Source: CAVQRB01 sp963715055 (GTDB taxonomy: Bacteria; Pseudomonadota; Alphaproteobacteria; Rhodobacterales; Rhodobacteraceae). Taken from it: a DNA stretch of 64,000 nt. This document shows, one piece after another, positions 26,020 through 35,640 of the stretch. Under the pieces are notes generated by a model that saw only the letters and a list, made by a program, of their open reading frames with translations, made no database searches and had not been told where the DNA came from. The stretch covers positions 1 through 64,000 of the forward strand of contig CAVQRB010000011.1 of NCBI GenBank assembly GCA_963715055.1, written 5' to 3'. The first letter of the stretch is position 1, and each line of letters opens with the position of its first letter. A program made the position numbers and the translations under genes.

Positions 26020-28605
26020 TCAGCCTTGCGCGGCTTTTTTGGCCGGCGCTTCTTTCTTTGCGCCTTTCCTGGCCGTGGCTTTTCGCTTTGTCTTGCCTTT
26101 CTTGCCGGCCTTGGCCTCGATCAACTCGAGGGCTGCTTCCATGGTGAGCGCCTCCGGATCGCCGCCCTTGGGCAGTGTGGCGTTGACCTTTTCCCATTTC
26201 ACGTAAGGCCCGTATTTGCCTTCCATGATGCTGACCGGACCGCCATCCTTGGGATGTTCGCCCAGTTCGCGCAGGGTCTTGGCCGCAGCCCCTCGTCCGC
26301 CGCGGCTCGCCACTTTCTCCGCCAGAAGCTGCACCGCGCGGTTCATGCCCACGGTGAAGACCTCCTCGATGCCCTCGAGGTTGGCATTGGTGCCGCCACG
26401 GTCGGAGGTGCTCGTCGCGTGTTTGATGTAGGGCCCGTAGCGCCCGATATTGGCCCACACCGTCACCCCGTCCTCGGGATGAGGCCCGATCTCGCGGGGC
26501 AGCGACAGGAGCTTGACCGCCTGCGGCAATGAAAGCTCCTCCGCAGGCCACTCCTTGGGGATCGACTGGCGCGGCGGTTTCTTGTTGTCCTCGGTGACTT
26601 CGCCCCTTTGCACGTAAGGTCCGAAGCGCCCCTTGAAGGCGTAGATCTTGTCGCCTTCGTCTTCGCCCAGCAGCTTGCCATCGGGCGGGATGCCGCTGTC
26701 GTCTTCCTCGCCCGGCGGGCCGAAGGCGCGGGTGTAGCGGCATTCGGGGTAGTTCGAGCAGCCGATGAAGGCGCCACCCGAGCGCGCGGTGCGCATGCTG
26801 AGCCGGCCTGCCCCGCAATTGGGGCAGAGGCGCGGGTCGCTGCCATCCTCGGTCGGCGGGAAGAGATGCGGCTCCAGCACCTCATTGATCTTTTCCAGCA
26901 CCTCGGTGATGCGCAGATCGGCCGTTTCTGCGATGGCGGCGGAGAAATCTCGCCAGAAGCGGCTTAGCACCTGTTTGTAATCCGCATCCCCGGCGCTGAC
27001 GTTGTCGAGCTGGTCTTCCAGATCGGCGGTGAAATCATAGCCCACGTATTTGCGGAAGTAGTTTTCGAGGAATGCCGTGACCAGCCGGCCCTTGTCCTCG
27101 GGGATCAGGCGGTTCTTGTCCTTGCGGACGTATTCACGGTCCTGGATCGTGGTGACGATCGAGGCATAGGTCGATGGCCGCCCGATCCCAAGCTCCTCCA
27201 TCCGCTTGACCAGCGTGGCTTCGGTGTAGCGGGGGGGCGGTTGGGTGAAATGCTGCTCGGGCGTGACCGACCGCTTGACCATCGCATCACCGTCGTCGAT
27301 CTGCGGCAGGCGGTTGTCGTCCTCGTCCTCCACGTCGTCGCGACCTTCCTCATAGACCTTGAGGAAGCCGTCGAAGAGCACGACCTGCCCGGTGGCGCGC
27401 AACTCGACCTGCCCGTCCGCGCTGCCGATGTCCACGGTGGTGCGTTCCATCCGCGCCGATTCCATCTGGCAGGCCAGCGTGCGCTTCCAGATCAGGTCGT
27501 AGAGCTTACGCTGGTCCGCGTCCGATGTCTGCAGGTCCGTGGCCTTGGTCATCATGTCCGTCGGGCGGATACATTCATGCGCTTCCTGCGCGTTCTTGGC
27601 CTTGTTCTTGTAGAGGCGCGGGCTGGCGGGCACGTAGTCCTTGCCGTAGAGCGTCTGAATCGCCTCGCGGGCCGCGGTCACGGCTTCGGGGGCCATGTCG
27701 ATGCCATCGGTGCGCATATAGGTAATGTAGCCCGCCTCATAGAGTCGCTGCGCGGTACTCATCGTCTGGCGCGCGCCCATGCCGAACTTGCGGCTCGCTT
27801 CCTGCTGCAGCGTGGAGGTCATGAAGGGGGCAGAGGGGTTGCGGGTGGCAGGCTTTGCCTCGACCGATTTGACCTTGAGGTCGCGCGAGGAGATCGCCTG
27901 CACGGCCATTTCCGCCTGCGTGGCGTTGGCGATGTCGAACTTGTCGAGTTTCTTGCCCGCCAGAACCGTCAGGCGCGCTTCGAGTTCCTGTCCGCGCGGC
28001 GTCGCAAGTTGCGCCTTCACCGACCAGTATTCGCGGTTGCGGAAGGCCTCGATCTCCATCTCGCGCTCGACGATGAGGCGCAGCGTCACCGATTGCACGC
28101 GCCCCGCGGATTTGGCTCCCGGCAGCTTGCGCCACAATACGGGCGAGAGATTGAAGCCCACGAGATAATCGAGCGCGCGGCGGGCGAGATAGGCCTCCAC
28201 CAGCGGCATGTCGACCTGCCGGGGGTTCTTCATCGCCTCGGTCACGGCGGATTTGGTGATGGCGTTGAAGACGACGCGCGAGACCGGCGTGTCTTTCTTG
28301 ATCGACTTGCGTTGGGTCAGGGCTTCCTGAAGATGCCAGCTGATCGCCTCGCCTTCGCGGTCGGGGTCGGTCGCGAGGATCAGTTCGTTGTCGTCCTTCA
28401 GCGCATCGGCGATCGCCTTGACGTGCTTGCGGCTGTCGCTCGCCACTTCCCAGAGCATCTCGAAATCCGCCTCCGGGTCGACCGAGCCATCCTTGGGCGG
28501 CAGGTCCCGGACGTGCCCGTAGGAGGCCAGAACGGTGTAGTTTTTCCCCAGGTACTTGTTGATGGTCTTGGCTTTGGCAGGAGATTCGACAACAACGACC
28601 GGCAT
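26020..28605 (-). CDS. topA: DNA topoisomerase I (type IA)
   Basis: The 861-residue enzyme relaxes negative supercoils. The Toprim domain is at the N-terminus (VVVVESPAKAKTINKYLG, ATDPDREGEAISWHL). The active-site Tyr296 is in YITYMRTDGID. One zinc-binding module (CPNCGAGRLSMR, FIGCSNYPECRY) and several C-terminal repeat domains (FGPYVQRGEV, YGPYIKHATS, YGPYVKWEKV) follow, ending in a Lys/Ala-rich basic tail that may bind DNA. Length and order are standard for alphaproteobacteria. It stands alone between the sco operon and a gene-poor patch. Confidence 0.97.
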   Translation of the reverse strand: MPVVVVESPAKAKTINKYLGKNYTVLASYGHVRDLPPKDGSVDPEADFEMLWEVASDSRKHVKAIADALKDDNELILATDPDREGEAISWHLQEALTQRKSIKKDTPVSRVVFNAITKSAVTEAMKNPRQVDMPLVEAYLARRALDYLVGFNLSPVLWRKLPGAKSAGRVQSVTLRLIVEREMEIEAFRNREYWSVKAQLATPRGQELEARLTVLAGKKLDKFDIANATQAEMAVQAISSRDLKVKSVEAKPATRNPSAPFMTSTLQQEASRKFGMGARQTMSTAQRLYEAGYITYMRTDGIDMAPEAVTAAREAIQTLYGKDYVPASPRLYKNKAKNAQEAHECIRPTDMMTKATDLQTSDADQRKLYDLIWKRTLACQMESARMERTTVDIGSADGQVELRATGQVVLFDGFLKVYEEGRDDVEDEDDNRLPQIDDGDAMVKRSVTPEQHFTQPPPRYTEATLVKRMEELGIGRPSTYASIVTTIQDREYVRKDKNRLIPEDKGRLVTAFLENYFRKYVGYDFTADLEDQLDNVSAGDADYKQVLSRFWRDFSAAIAETADLRITEVLEKINEVLEPHLFPPTEDGSDPRLCPNCGAGRLSMRTARSGGAFIGCSNYPECRYTRAFGPPGEEDDSGIPPDGKLLGEDEGDKIYAFKGRFGPYVQRGEVTEDNKKPPRQSIPKEWPAEELSLPQAVKLLSLPREIGPHPEDGVTVWANIGRYGPYIKHATSTSDRGGTNANLEGIEEVFTVGMNRAVQLLAEKVASRGGRGAAAKTLRELGEHPKDGGPVSIMEGKYGPYVKWEKVNATLPKGGDPEALTMEAALELIEAKAGKKGKTKRKATARKGAKKEAPAKKAAQG

Positions 28606-29368
28606 GTAACGGGTACCTCTGAGCGAAAGTTCACACGTCTATGGCTGTGACATATCAACTGTGCAAGTGGATATTTCAAGACGCGGCCACCTGGGTTCGC
28701 CTTGAGGTCGACGGCATTCCTGGTATCATGCAATGTTATAATAATTTGATATTAAATATTTTTCTTCTATCTCGCCACGCCGGAACAGGGATTGGCGAAA
28801 GGTGGCTGCTGCGACACGGGCGCACGTCCCGGGATCTGCGCCCGGATCAGGGGCATGGTCCTTCCCGCCGCATTCGCTCTCAAGCGTGACCTTGATCCGG
28901 CTGAAGCCGGGGCCGGCGGTTGAGAGTTGCCCGCTTGCGCGGAGGGCGCGTTGGGCGGCATGGGCCGCGGGGGTCTGGCCGCCGGCCGCCGAATAGGGTC
29001 TGGCGGCGTTGCAGTCGGCCAATCGGTCGGCAACGAGGCTGCCGGCATGGACGAGACCGAAGGCCAGCGTCTCATTCAAGAGGTCGCCCCGCATCTTGGA
29101 AGTGAAGACTTCGCAGATGCCGTGTCTCGCATAGGCTTGCCGGGCGCGATGAAGTGCCAGGCCAGCATCGCGTTCGAGGTGATCTCGGTGCCAGATCGCT
29201 GACGATAAGGTCGGGCTTGCAAAGGCCCGCGCGATGAGCGCCGCGAGGTCCCGCGCACCTTCGGCGCGGCCTCTGTCAACAGCGGCGCCCGCGTGCCGCC
29301 GCCATTGTCGCTCAGGCCAATGGCGCTCGCAGAAGGCAGGTGCAGCGCAACCGCGCACCAAGGGACGG
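28606..29368. other. Gene-poor stretch of about 760 nt
   Basis: No gene could be supported. Near the topA side (about 28730-28780) is a strikingly AT-rich patch containing TTATAATAATTTGATATTAA, unlike its surroundings. The rest is GC-rich. A minus frame of 211 codons (28726-29361) is open but shows no motif, no clear start and no believable domain. With the decayed IS3 gene nearby this may be old inserted or degraded DNA. Confidence 0.45.
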
Positions 29369-29764
29369 TTACTTCACGCGCGTCCAGTTTTGGCCGCTGC
29401 ACACCGGACCGATGCATCCTTTGACGGTCATCGAATTTCCACTTATCGAAATCTTCGACTTATACGTCTTGTTCGACTGAGGATCCCAGACTGTCCCGCC
29501 CGAATAGCTGTTTGCTCCATCTGGCTTCATTTCTTTGACGATCGGTTTACCCAGGTTGGCATACCCCGGATCCTTGCCGTCTTTCGTAAAAGCCTCGCTG
29601 ATAACGCCGCAGATCATCGATTTGTTCGCGTTGCAGGGCTCCATTCTCACATGGAGATAGGCTCCGTGCTTGTCGGACTCGGTCTTCCACACGCCATCCG
29701 CGCCGCTTGCGGATAGAGCGACCGGTGCAGCGATCAACAACAAAGCAGCAATGAGTTTTCGCAT
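29369..29764 (-). CDS. Exported DUF2147 family protein
   Basis: A 131-residue periplasmic protein. A signal peptide (MRKLIAALLLIAAPVALSAS) precedes the DUF2147 domain, seen as DGVWKTESDKHGAYLHV near 23-39, SYSGGTVWDPQSNKTYKS near 86-103, and the C-terminal GCIGPVCSGQNWTRV. Four cysteines (two pairs) could form disulfides. The family is small and lipocalin-like, of unknown function. It sits alone between a gene-poor stretch and an IS remnant. Confidence 0.88.
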   Translation of the reverse strand: MRKLIAALLLIAAPVALSASGADGVWKTESDKHGAYLHVRMEPCNANKSMICGVISEAFTKDGKDPGYANLGKPIVKEMKPDGANSYSGGTVWDPQSNKTYKSKISISGNSMTVKGCIGPVCSGQNWTRVK

Positions 29765-29858
29765 CTTGTTTCCTCAACTTCAGGATTACCGAAAAGGCGC
29801 TCTCAGTTTTGTTTCCGCGCTCGGCTGTCCTGTACAAGGTATTGCGATAGAAACGGTA

Positions 29859-30092
29859 TTACTTCTCTTCTCGCGCCACGTTTTCGATGCCACCCCACGA
29901 GTGTTTTGTCGTGGTGTCAAATTTGCCTTGAGCCAACAGGGTCGGAGCTGCATTGCTGCGGATCCCGTGCCGGCGGCACATCGTCGCGGTCTTCGCGCCG
30001 ACTACCCGCTCCCGCAGGATGCCGATGATCTGCGTCTCGGGGTAGTTCGATCTCTGTTGCCGCAAAGGACTGCCTGATGCGGTGCCGGGCAA
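29859..30092 (-). mobile_element. Decayed IS3-family orfA (transposase N-terminus) fragment
   Basis: A 77-codon minus frame contains RSNYPETQIIGILRERVVGA and KTATMCRRHGI, which match the helix-turn-helix start of IS3-type OrfA proteins. The following residues (AAPTLLAQGKF) only loosely resemble the expected ATFYKWKAKFGG, and the frame then ends. No orfB, no terminal inverted repeats and no target duplication were seen. It begins with TTG and is flanked by dprA and a DUF2147 gene. I read it as a relic, not an active element. Confidence 0.6.
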
Positions 30093-30140
30093 AGGGCGGG
30101 ATACTTTCTGACGTCGACACAGGGCATTGAGGTTTGCCGA

Positions 30141-31295
30141 TCACGGCCTGCGCGCGATCATACCGCCCGACTGGCGGATGATCTCGCCTTCAAGCTCGAG
30201 ATCCAGAAGAACGGGCGCCGCCATCGCGGGAGCGACGGCGAGGTCACGGATGAGCTGGTCCTCCGCGATCGGTGTGGGGCTGAGGCGGGCAAGGATCTGG
30301 CGGTGCAGGGCGGCTACCTGCTGCAATGGCCTGCGCGCAGGCTCGGGCTTTGGCGATTTTTCGGGTCGCGGCTGGGGCATGGATGGCGCGCCGTGGAGCG
30401 GGGCAAGGGCGTCGAGAACATCCGCCGCCGAGCGCACCAGTGTCGCGCCGTCGCGGATGAGTTGGTTGCAGCCCGATGCCCTTGCGTCGAAAGGGCTGCC
30501 CGGTACCGCCAGGACATCCCGTCCCTGATCGAGCGCGTCGCGGGCGGTGATGAGACTGCCGGATTTGGCCGCGGCCTCGACCACCACCGTGGCCCGGCTC
30601 AACCCGGAGATGATGCGGTTACGGCTCGGGAAATGCCGCGCCATCGGTTGCAACCCCATGGGTTGCTCCGACAGGCGCAGGCCGGCCTTGGCGATACTCT
30701 GCGCGAGGTCGATGTTTTCCGCGGGATAGATCACGTCGACGCCGCCGGCCTGAACCGCGATCGTGCCGGTTTCCAGTGCGGCGAGATGGGCGGCGGTGTC
30801 GATGCCACGCGCGAGCCCGGAGACAACCACGTAACCTGCCGCACCCAGATCGCGGGCGAGGTTGCGTGCCATTCGGGTTCCAAGCGAAGAGGCGTTGCGG
30901 GCGCCGACGATGGAGATCATCGGGCGGAGGAGCAGCGCCGGATCGCCGATCACCCAGAGAAAGGGCGGTGCGTCTTCAAGGTCGTCCAGAATGTCGGGAT
31001 AGGCGGTGCCGCCTTGCATCACAAGGCGTGCTCCCGCAGACCGCGCGGCGTTGAGTTCGGCCTGAACCACGGCCTCAGGGCATATTTCATACCTCTCAAC
31101 GCCGGCGGCGCGCGCTACCTCGGGCAGCGCTAGAAGCGCGTTCTGCGCCGTGCCGTGTTCAGTCAGCAGTCGTTTATACGTCGTTATGCCGACCCGGCGG
31201 GATCGCAACAGACGGAGCCGGGAGAACTGCTCATCTTCCGTGGTGGGTGGGAGTGGGGGGTGAGTGGAAGAAGGATTGTGGTCCTTGTCAGTCAT
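30141..31295 (-). CDS. dprA: DNA processing protein DprA
   Basis: The 384-residue protein binds incoming single-stranded DNA and loads RecA during natural transformation. An N-terminal SAM-like region (LRLLRSRRVGITTYKRLL) is followed by the Rossmann domain (SIVGARNASSLGTRMA near 127-142, VVSGLARGIDTAAH near 157-170, SGSLITARDALDQGRDVLAV near 246-265). The C-terminal winged-helix DprA domain ends the protein (LDLELEGEIIRQSGGMI). Many roseobacters carry dprA, often within the CtrA/gene transfer agent regulon; no site was identified here. Confidence 0.95.
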   Translation of the reverse strand: MTDKDHNPSSTHPPLPPTTEDEQFSRLRLLRSRRVGITTYKRLLTEHGTAQNALLALPEVARAAGVERYEICPEAVVQAELNAARSAGARLVMQGGTAYPDILDDLEDAPPFLWVIGDPALLLRPMISIVGARNASSLGTRMARNLARDLGAAGYVVVSGLARGIDTAAHLAALETGTIAVQAGGVDVIYPAENIDLAQSIAKAGLRLSEQPMGLQPMARHFPSRNRIISGLSRATVVVEAAAKSGSLITARDALDQGRDVLAVPGSPFDARASGCNQLIRDGATLVRSAADVLDALAPLHGAPSMPQPRPEKSPKPEPARRPLQQVAALHRQILARLSPTPIAEDQLIRDLAVAPAMAAPVLLDLELEGEIIRQSGGMIARRP

Positions 31296-31392
31296 CCGCG
31301 ACTCCGTCCGTTGCAGAATCAGGTTTAGCCTGAGTTGGTTAACAACGCATGAAGAGGCGCACGCATCGGCATTGTCATTTTCGGGGGGAAGG

Positions 31393-32814
31393 TCAGGACG
31401 CCGATCCGCCCACCGTCAGCCCGCCGATCAACAACGTCGGCTGGCCCACACCCACCGGTACCCATTGGCCGGCCTTGCCACAGTTGCCCATGCCGGGATC
31501 GAGCGCCATGTCGTTGCCGATGGCGCGGATCTGCCTGAGCGCGGTGGCGCCGTCGCCGATCAGGGTGGCGCCTTTTACCGGCGCGCCGACCTTGCCGTTC
31601 TGCACGCGGTAGGCTTCGGTGCAGCTGAAGACGAACTTGCCGTTGGTGATGTCGACCTGACCGCCGCCGAAGCCCACGGCGTAGATGCCGTCCTTGAGGT
31701 CTGCAACGATATCGGCGGGGTCGCTGTCGCCGCCGAGCATGTAGGTATTGGTCATCCGCGGCATCGGCGCATGGGCATAGCTTTCGCGCCGCCCGTTGCC
31801 GGTGGGGGCCACGCCCATCAGCCGCGCGTTCTGGCGGTCCTGCATGTAGCCCACGAGGATGCCGTCCTCGATCAGCACGTTGCGCGCCGAGGGCGTGCCT
31901 TCGTCGTCGATGCTGATCGAGCCGCGGCGGTCGGGGATCGTGCCATCATCAAGCACGGTGACGCCCTTGCTCGCGATCTGCTGTCCCATGAGACCCGCGA
32001 AGGCGGACGAGCCCTTGCGGTTGAAATCGCCCTCGAGCCCGTGCCCGATGGCCTCATGCAGCAGGATGCCTGGCCAGCCGGGGCCCAGAACCACATCCAT
32101 CACGCCCGCAGGAGCCGGTACGGCCTCAAGATTGACGCAGGCCACGCGCAAGGCCTCACGCACCTTCGATTGCCAGTCGGCGGGGTCGAGCAGCCCGTCG
32201 AGACCGATGCGACCGCCACCTCCGACCGAGCCGGATTCGCGGCGCCCGTCCTGTTCCACGATGACCGAGACATTGACCCGCGTCATCGGCCGCACATCGC
32301 GCAGGGATTGTCCGTCCGGGCGCAGAATCTCGATTTCCTGATGGCTTGCGGCGATCACGGCTGAGACTTGCACGACGCGGCCATCGAGCCCGCGGGCATA
32401 AGCATCGATCTGCCGCAGCGTCTCGACCTTGACCGGGAAACTGGCGCCGGCGATGGGGTCGATGTCGGTGTAGAGCCGCTTGTTCGTCGGGGTCGGCGCA
32501 TCGGCCCAGGTGCCGCCGCCGTCGCCTACCGCCAGCCGGGCGGTTTCGGCGGCCCGGGTGAGTGCTGATGCCGAGATGTCGGTGGAATGCGCATAGCCCG
32601 CGACTTCGCCGCGCACGGCGCGCAGCCCGAAGCCTTCGGACGCGTCATAGCTTGCGGTTTTCAGACGCCCGTCGTCGAAGGCCAGCGTCTCGGATCGGCG
32701 CCGTTCGAGGAAAAGCTCGCCGTCATCGGCCCCCTTGGTGGCGGCGCGCAGCACGCGCAGCGCTGCATCGCGGTCAAGCGCATCCCTGAAGGGGGCGAAA
32801 GCGGCATCTGTCAT
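31393..32814 (-). CDS. tldD: Metalloprotease TldD
   Basis: A 473-residue U62-family metalloprotease subunit that works with TldE/PmbA in peptide and microcin maturation. The zinc motif HEAIGHGLEGD (HExxxH) lies near 255-265. The start at 32814 (MTDAAFAPFRD) has AGGA 7 nt ahead, while the open frame begins 16 codons earlier. Its gene is divergent from ctaC with about 185 nt between starts. The tldE partner is not in this window. Confidence 0.95.
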   Translation of the reverse strand: MTDAAFAPFRDALDRDAALRVLRAATKGADDGELFLERRRSETLAFDDGRLKTASYDASEGFGLRAVRGEVAGYAHSTDISASALTRAAETARLAVGDGGGTWADAPTPTNKRLYTDIDPIAGASFPVKVETLRQIDAYARGLDGRVVQVSAVIAASHQEIEILRPDGQSLRDVRPMTRVNVSVIVEQDGRRESGSVGGGGRIGLDGLLDPADWQSKVREALRVACVNLEAVPAPAGVMDVVLGPGWPGILLHEAIGHGLEGDFNRKGSSAFAGLMGQQIASKGVTVLDDGTIPDRRGSISIDDEGTPSARNVLIEDGILVGYMQDRQNARLMGVAPTGNGRRESYAHAPMPRMTNTYMLGGDSDPADIVADLKDGIYAVGFGGGQVDITNGKFVFSCTEAYRVQNGKVGAPVKGATLIGDGATALRQIRAIGNDMALDPGMGNCGKAGQWVPVGVGQPTLLIGGLTVGGSAS

Positions 32815-32998
32815 GGAGCGGTCCTCTCCGGGAAAAACGGGGAAAGCGTCTGAATGACGCAAGCAGAAGTCTTTATCTTGTGATCAGAATATGATTGTAA
32901 GAGTCCAGATTGCAACGGACGGGTCGGTGCGCAAACCTTTTCCCCATCCTCGCAGAACACCAGATGATCCCACGATCAACCAAAGATCAGGACGGCAT

Positions 32999-33880
32999 AT
33001 GACACGTTTTTTCTCCCTCGCGGGCCTTTCGGCCGGGTTCATGGCCACCGCCGCACAGGCGCAGGATGGCCTTGAAATCATCGGTGCACCGGTGGACGGG
33101 CTGACCGGCTTCCAGCCGGCGGCGACCGAACTGGCCTCCGACCTGCAGTGGCTCGACCACATGCTCCTGGTGATCATCACGGTGATCACGCTCTTCGTGA
33201 CGGCGCTGATTCTCTGGGTCATGGTGCGCTACAACGCCAAGCGCAACCCGACGCCCGCGACCTTTACCCACCACACGCCGGTGGAGATCGCCTGGACCGT
33301 GGTGCCGATCGTGATCCTTGTCTTCATCGGGGCCTTCTCGCTGCCGATCCTGTTCAAGCAACAGGAGATTCCGGAAGCCGACATCACGATCAAGGTGACC
33401 GGCTACCAGTGGTACTGGGGCTATGAATACGTGGATGAGGGCTTCGGCTTCGACAGCTACATGATCGGTGCCCCGGCGACGGGCGGGTCGAACATGAAAA
33501 CCCCCGAGGTGGTCGCGCAGCTTGAAGAAGCCGGCTATTCCGAGCAGGAGTTCCTGCTGGCGACGGATACCTCCGTGGTGATCCCCGTGGGCAAGACCAT
33601 CGTGATGCAGGTGACCGGCGCGGATGTGATCCACGCCTGGACGATCCCCGCCTTCGGTGTGAAGCAGGACGCGGTGCCGGGTCGTCTTGCGGAGCTTTGG
33701 TTCAAGGCCGAGAAGGAGGGCATCTACTTCGGTCAGTGTTCCGAGCTTTGCGGACAGGCCCATGCCTACATGCCGATCACGGTGAAGGTTGTCTCCGAGG
33801 CGGCCTATGCCGAATGGCTCGAAGGCGCCCGCGAAGAATACGCAGGCATTCCGCGCACCCGCGTGGTCGCATCCAACTGA
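32999..33880 (+). CDS. ctaC: Cytochrome c oxidase subunit II (aa3 type)
   Basis: The 293-residue protein has a signal peptide (to about residue 21), two transmembrane helices (about 54-77 and 97-118) and a periplasmic CuA domain. All CuA ligands are present: His212, Cys247, Glu249, Cys251, His255 and Met258 (IHAWTIPAFGV, CSELCGQAHAYM). The aromatic patch GYQWYWGYEY for electron entry from cytochrome c is intact. The start at 32999 is chosen for the signal peptide and AGGAC ahead; the frame extends 36 codons further. It heads ctaC-ctaB-small ORF-ctaG-ctaE. Subunit I is not in this window. Confidence 0.96.
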   Translation: MTRFFSLAGLSAGFMATAAQAQDGLEIIGAPVDGLTGFQPAATELASDLQWLDHMLLVIITVITLFVTALILWVMVRYNAKRNPTPATFTHHTPVEIAWTVVPIVILVFIGAFSLPILFKQQEIPEADITIKVTGYQWYWGYEYVDEGFGFDSYMIGAPATGGSNMKTPEVVAQLEEAGYSEQEFLLATDTSVVIPVGKTIVMQVTGADVIHAWTIPAFGVKQDAVPGRLAELWFKAEKEGIYFGQCSELCGQAHAYMPITVKVVSEAAYAEWLEGAREEYAGIPRTRVVASN

Positions 33881-33930
33881 GGCGGGGCGGGCGCATGGCC
33901 CACCCGACCCTCTGACTACAAGGCGCAGCG

Positions 33931-34863
33931 ATGACGGACGTCAGCTACACGACCACAGAGAAGGACGCGGACCTCGGCGATTATTTCGCCCTGATGAAGC
34001 CTCGTGTCATGCAACTGGTGGTCTTCACCGCCCTTGTGGGGCTGCTGGCGGCGCCGGTCTCGGTGCATCCGGTCATCGCCTTCGCGTCGATTCTCTTTGT
34101 CGCCGTCGGCGCCGGCGCGTCGGGCGCGCTGAACATGTGGTGGGATGCGGATATCGATGCGGTGATGCGCCGGACCTCGAAACGCCCGATCCCCGCTGGC
34201 AAGGTGCAGCCGGGCGAGGCGTTGAACCTCGGTGTGGCGCTTTCGGGTCTGTCGGTGATGATGCTGGCGCTCTCGGCCAACCTTCTGGCCGCCGGCCTTC
34301 TGGCCTTCACGATCTTCTTTTACGCCGTGATCTATTCCATGTGGCTGAAACGCGCGACGCCGCAGAACATCGTGATAGGCGGTGCCGCCGGTGCCTTCCC
34401 GCCGGTGATCGGCTGGGTCATTGCGACGGGGTCTTTCTCGGTCGAAGCCTGGCTCATGTTCGCGCTGATCTTCATGTGGACACCGCCGCATTTCTGGGCT
34501 TTGGCGCTCTTCATGAAGTCGGATTACGACGATGCGGGAGTGCCGATGCTGACCGTGACCCATGGGCGGAAATCGACCCGTGCACATATCATCGTCTACA
34601 CCGTGCTGCTGGCGGTCCTTGCCGTAGGAACAGGCTTCACCGCGATCGGTGGACCAATCTATCTGGCGGCAGCGGTCGTGTTGAACGCGCTTTTCCTGAA
34701 AGGCGCATATGACATCTGGCGTCGGGACGAGACACAGGCGGAGGCCGACGGCTACGCTGTGGAAAAGAAATTCTTCCGCCTGTCGCTCTGGTATCTCTTT
34801 GCGCATTTCGGGGTGATCCTGCTCGAAGCCGTGCTGCGTCCCTACGGTCTGGGAGGCTGGTGA
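33931..34863 (+). CDS. ctaB: Heme o synthase (protoheme IX farnesyltransferase)
   Basis: A 310-residue polytopic UbiA-family prenyltransferase that converts heme b to heme o for the oxidase. The first Asp-rich motif NMWWDADIDAVMRRTSKRPI lies near 68-87 and the second region KSDYDDAGVPMLTVTHG near 194-210. About nine hydrophobic helices fit the family. It lies 50 nt after ctaC and 3 nt before the small downstream gene. Confidence 0.96.
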   Translation: MTDVSYTTTEKDADLGDYFALMKPRVMQLVVFTALVGLLAAPVSVHPVIAFASILFVAVGAGASGALNMWWDADIDAVMRRTSKRPIPAGKVQPGEALNLGVALSGLSVMMLALSANLLAAGLLAFTIFFYAVIYSMWLKRATPQNIVIGGAAGAFPPVIGWVIATGSFSVEAWLMFALIFMWTPPHFWALALFMKSDYDDAGVPMLTVTHGRKSTRAHIIVYTVLLAVLAVGTGFTAIGGPIYLAAAVVLNALFLKGAYDIWRRDETQAEADGYAVEKKFFRLSLWYLFAHFGVILLEAVLRPYGLGGW

Positions 34864-34866
34864 CCC

Positions 34867-35031
34867 ATGTCTTTCCGGCCTGAACACGAGCTGCACAACC
34901 GTCGCAAGGGGCGCAACATCGGCGTGGGCCTGATGCTCGCGGGCTTTGTCGTTCTGGTGCTGGCGCTGACATTCACCAAGGTCACGAGCGGCGATTTCGA
35001 ATTGCCCAAAGCCTCGGAGATATCGAAATGA
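34867..35031 (+). CDS. Small single-helix membrane protein of the cta operon (CoxF-like)
   Basis: A 54-residue protein. A basic N-terminus (HELHNRRKGRNIG) precedes one membrane helix (about 19-37, VGLMLAGFVVLVLALTF) and a short polar tail. It begins 3 nt after ctaB and its stop overlaps the ctaG start (ATGA). Small proteins at exactly this place are common in alphaproteobacterial cta operons and are thought to assist oxidase assembly. Position, coupling and topology support it as a real gene; the role is inferred. Confidence 0.85.
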   Translation: MSFRPEHELHNRRKGRNIGVGLMLAGFVVLVLALTFTKVTSGDFELPKASEISK

Positions 35032-35615
35032 TCCGTCTGGAAGGTCCCCGCAAGACCGTGGCGCAGACCGTGGGTCTCGTGCTCGTCATGGGCGCTCTGG
35101 CCTGGGCGTCGGTGCCGTTCTACGACTGGTTTTGCCGGGTGACAGGCTTCGGCGGCGTCACCGGTGTCTCCGACGTCGCACCCGAGGACGTGCTCGACCA
35201 GACCATCAAGGTCCGCTTCGACGGCTCGCTCAACAACAACATGCAGTGGGAATTCAAACCTGTCGTGCGTGAGATGGAACTGAAGATCGGCGAGACCGGC
35301 CTTGCCTTCTACGAGGCCTACAATCCGACCGACCGCCCGATCGCAGGCTCCGCGAGCTACAATGTCACCCCCTATCAGGCGGGCGGCTTTTTCAACAAGA
35401 TCCAGTGTTTCTGCTTCGAGGAACAGGTGTTGCAGCCCGGCGAGCGGGTCGAGATGCCAGTCACCTTCTATGTGGACCCGGAAATTGTCACCGACCGTGA
35501 TGGAAAATATATACACACCATCACGCTCTCCTATACGTTTTACGAGATCGACCTGCCCGAAGGCTATGCCGCCGTACAGGAAGAGACGACACCCTCAGAC
35601 AAAAGTCTGAACTGA
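35028..35615 (+). CDS. ctaG: Cytochrome c oxidase assembly protein CtaG/Cox11
   Basis: The 195-residue protein has one N-terminal membrane helix (about 10-30) and a periplasmic domain that delivers copper to CuB of subunit I. The copper motif CFCF is at 127-130 (IQCFCFEEQ). The segment VPFYDWFCRVTGFGG near 29-43 is characteristic. It overlaps the small gene before it by 4 nt and lies 25 nt before ctaE. Confidence 0.96.
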   Translation: MIRLEGPRKTVAQTVGLVLVMGALAWASVPFYDWFCRVTGFGGVTGVSDVAPEDVLDQTIKVRFDGSLNNNMQWEFKPVVREMELKIGETGLAFYEAYNPTDRPIAGSASYNVTPYQAGGFFNKIQCFCFEEQVLQPGERVEMPVTFYVDPEIVTDRDGKYIHTITLSYTFYEIDLPEGYAAVQEETTPSDKSLN

Positions 35616-35640
35616 CCAGGATAAGGTAAGGGACGAAGCC

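Noticed and set aside
26026..26042. GC-rich stretch followed by TTTTTT at the topA end as a plus-strand terminator
   Set aside because: It is coding sequence for the Lys/Ala-rich tail of topA and no plus-strand gene ends there.
28726..29361. Minus-strand frame of 211 codons between topA and the DUF2147 gene
   Set aside because: No start site, domain or composition typical of protein could be found; treated as part of the gene-poor patch.
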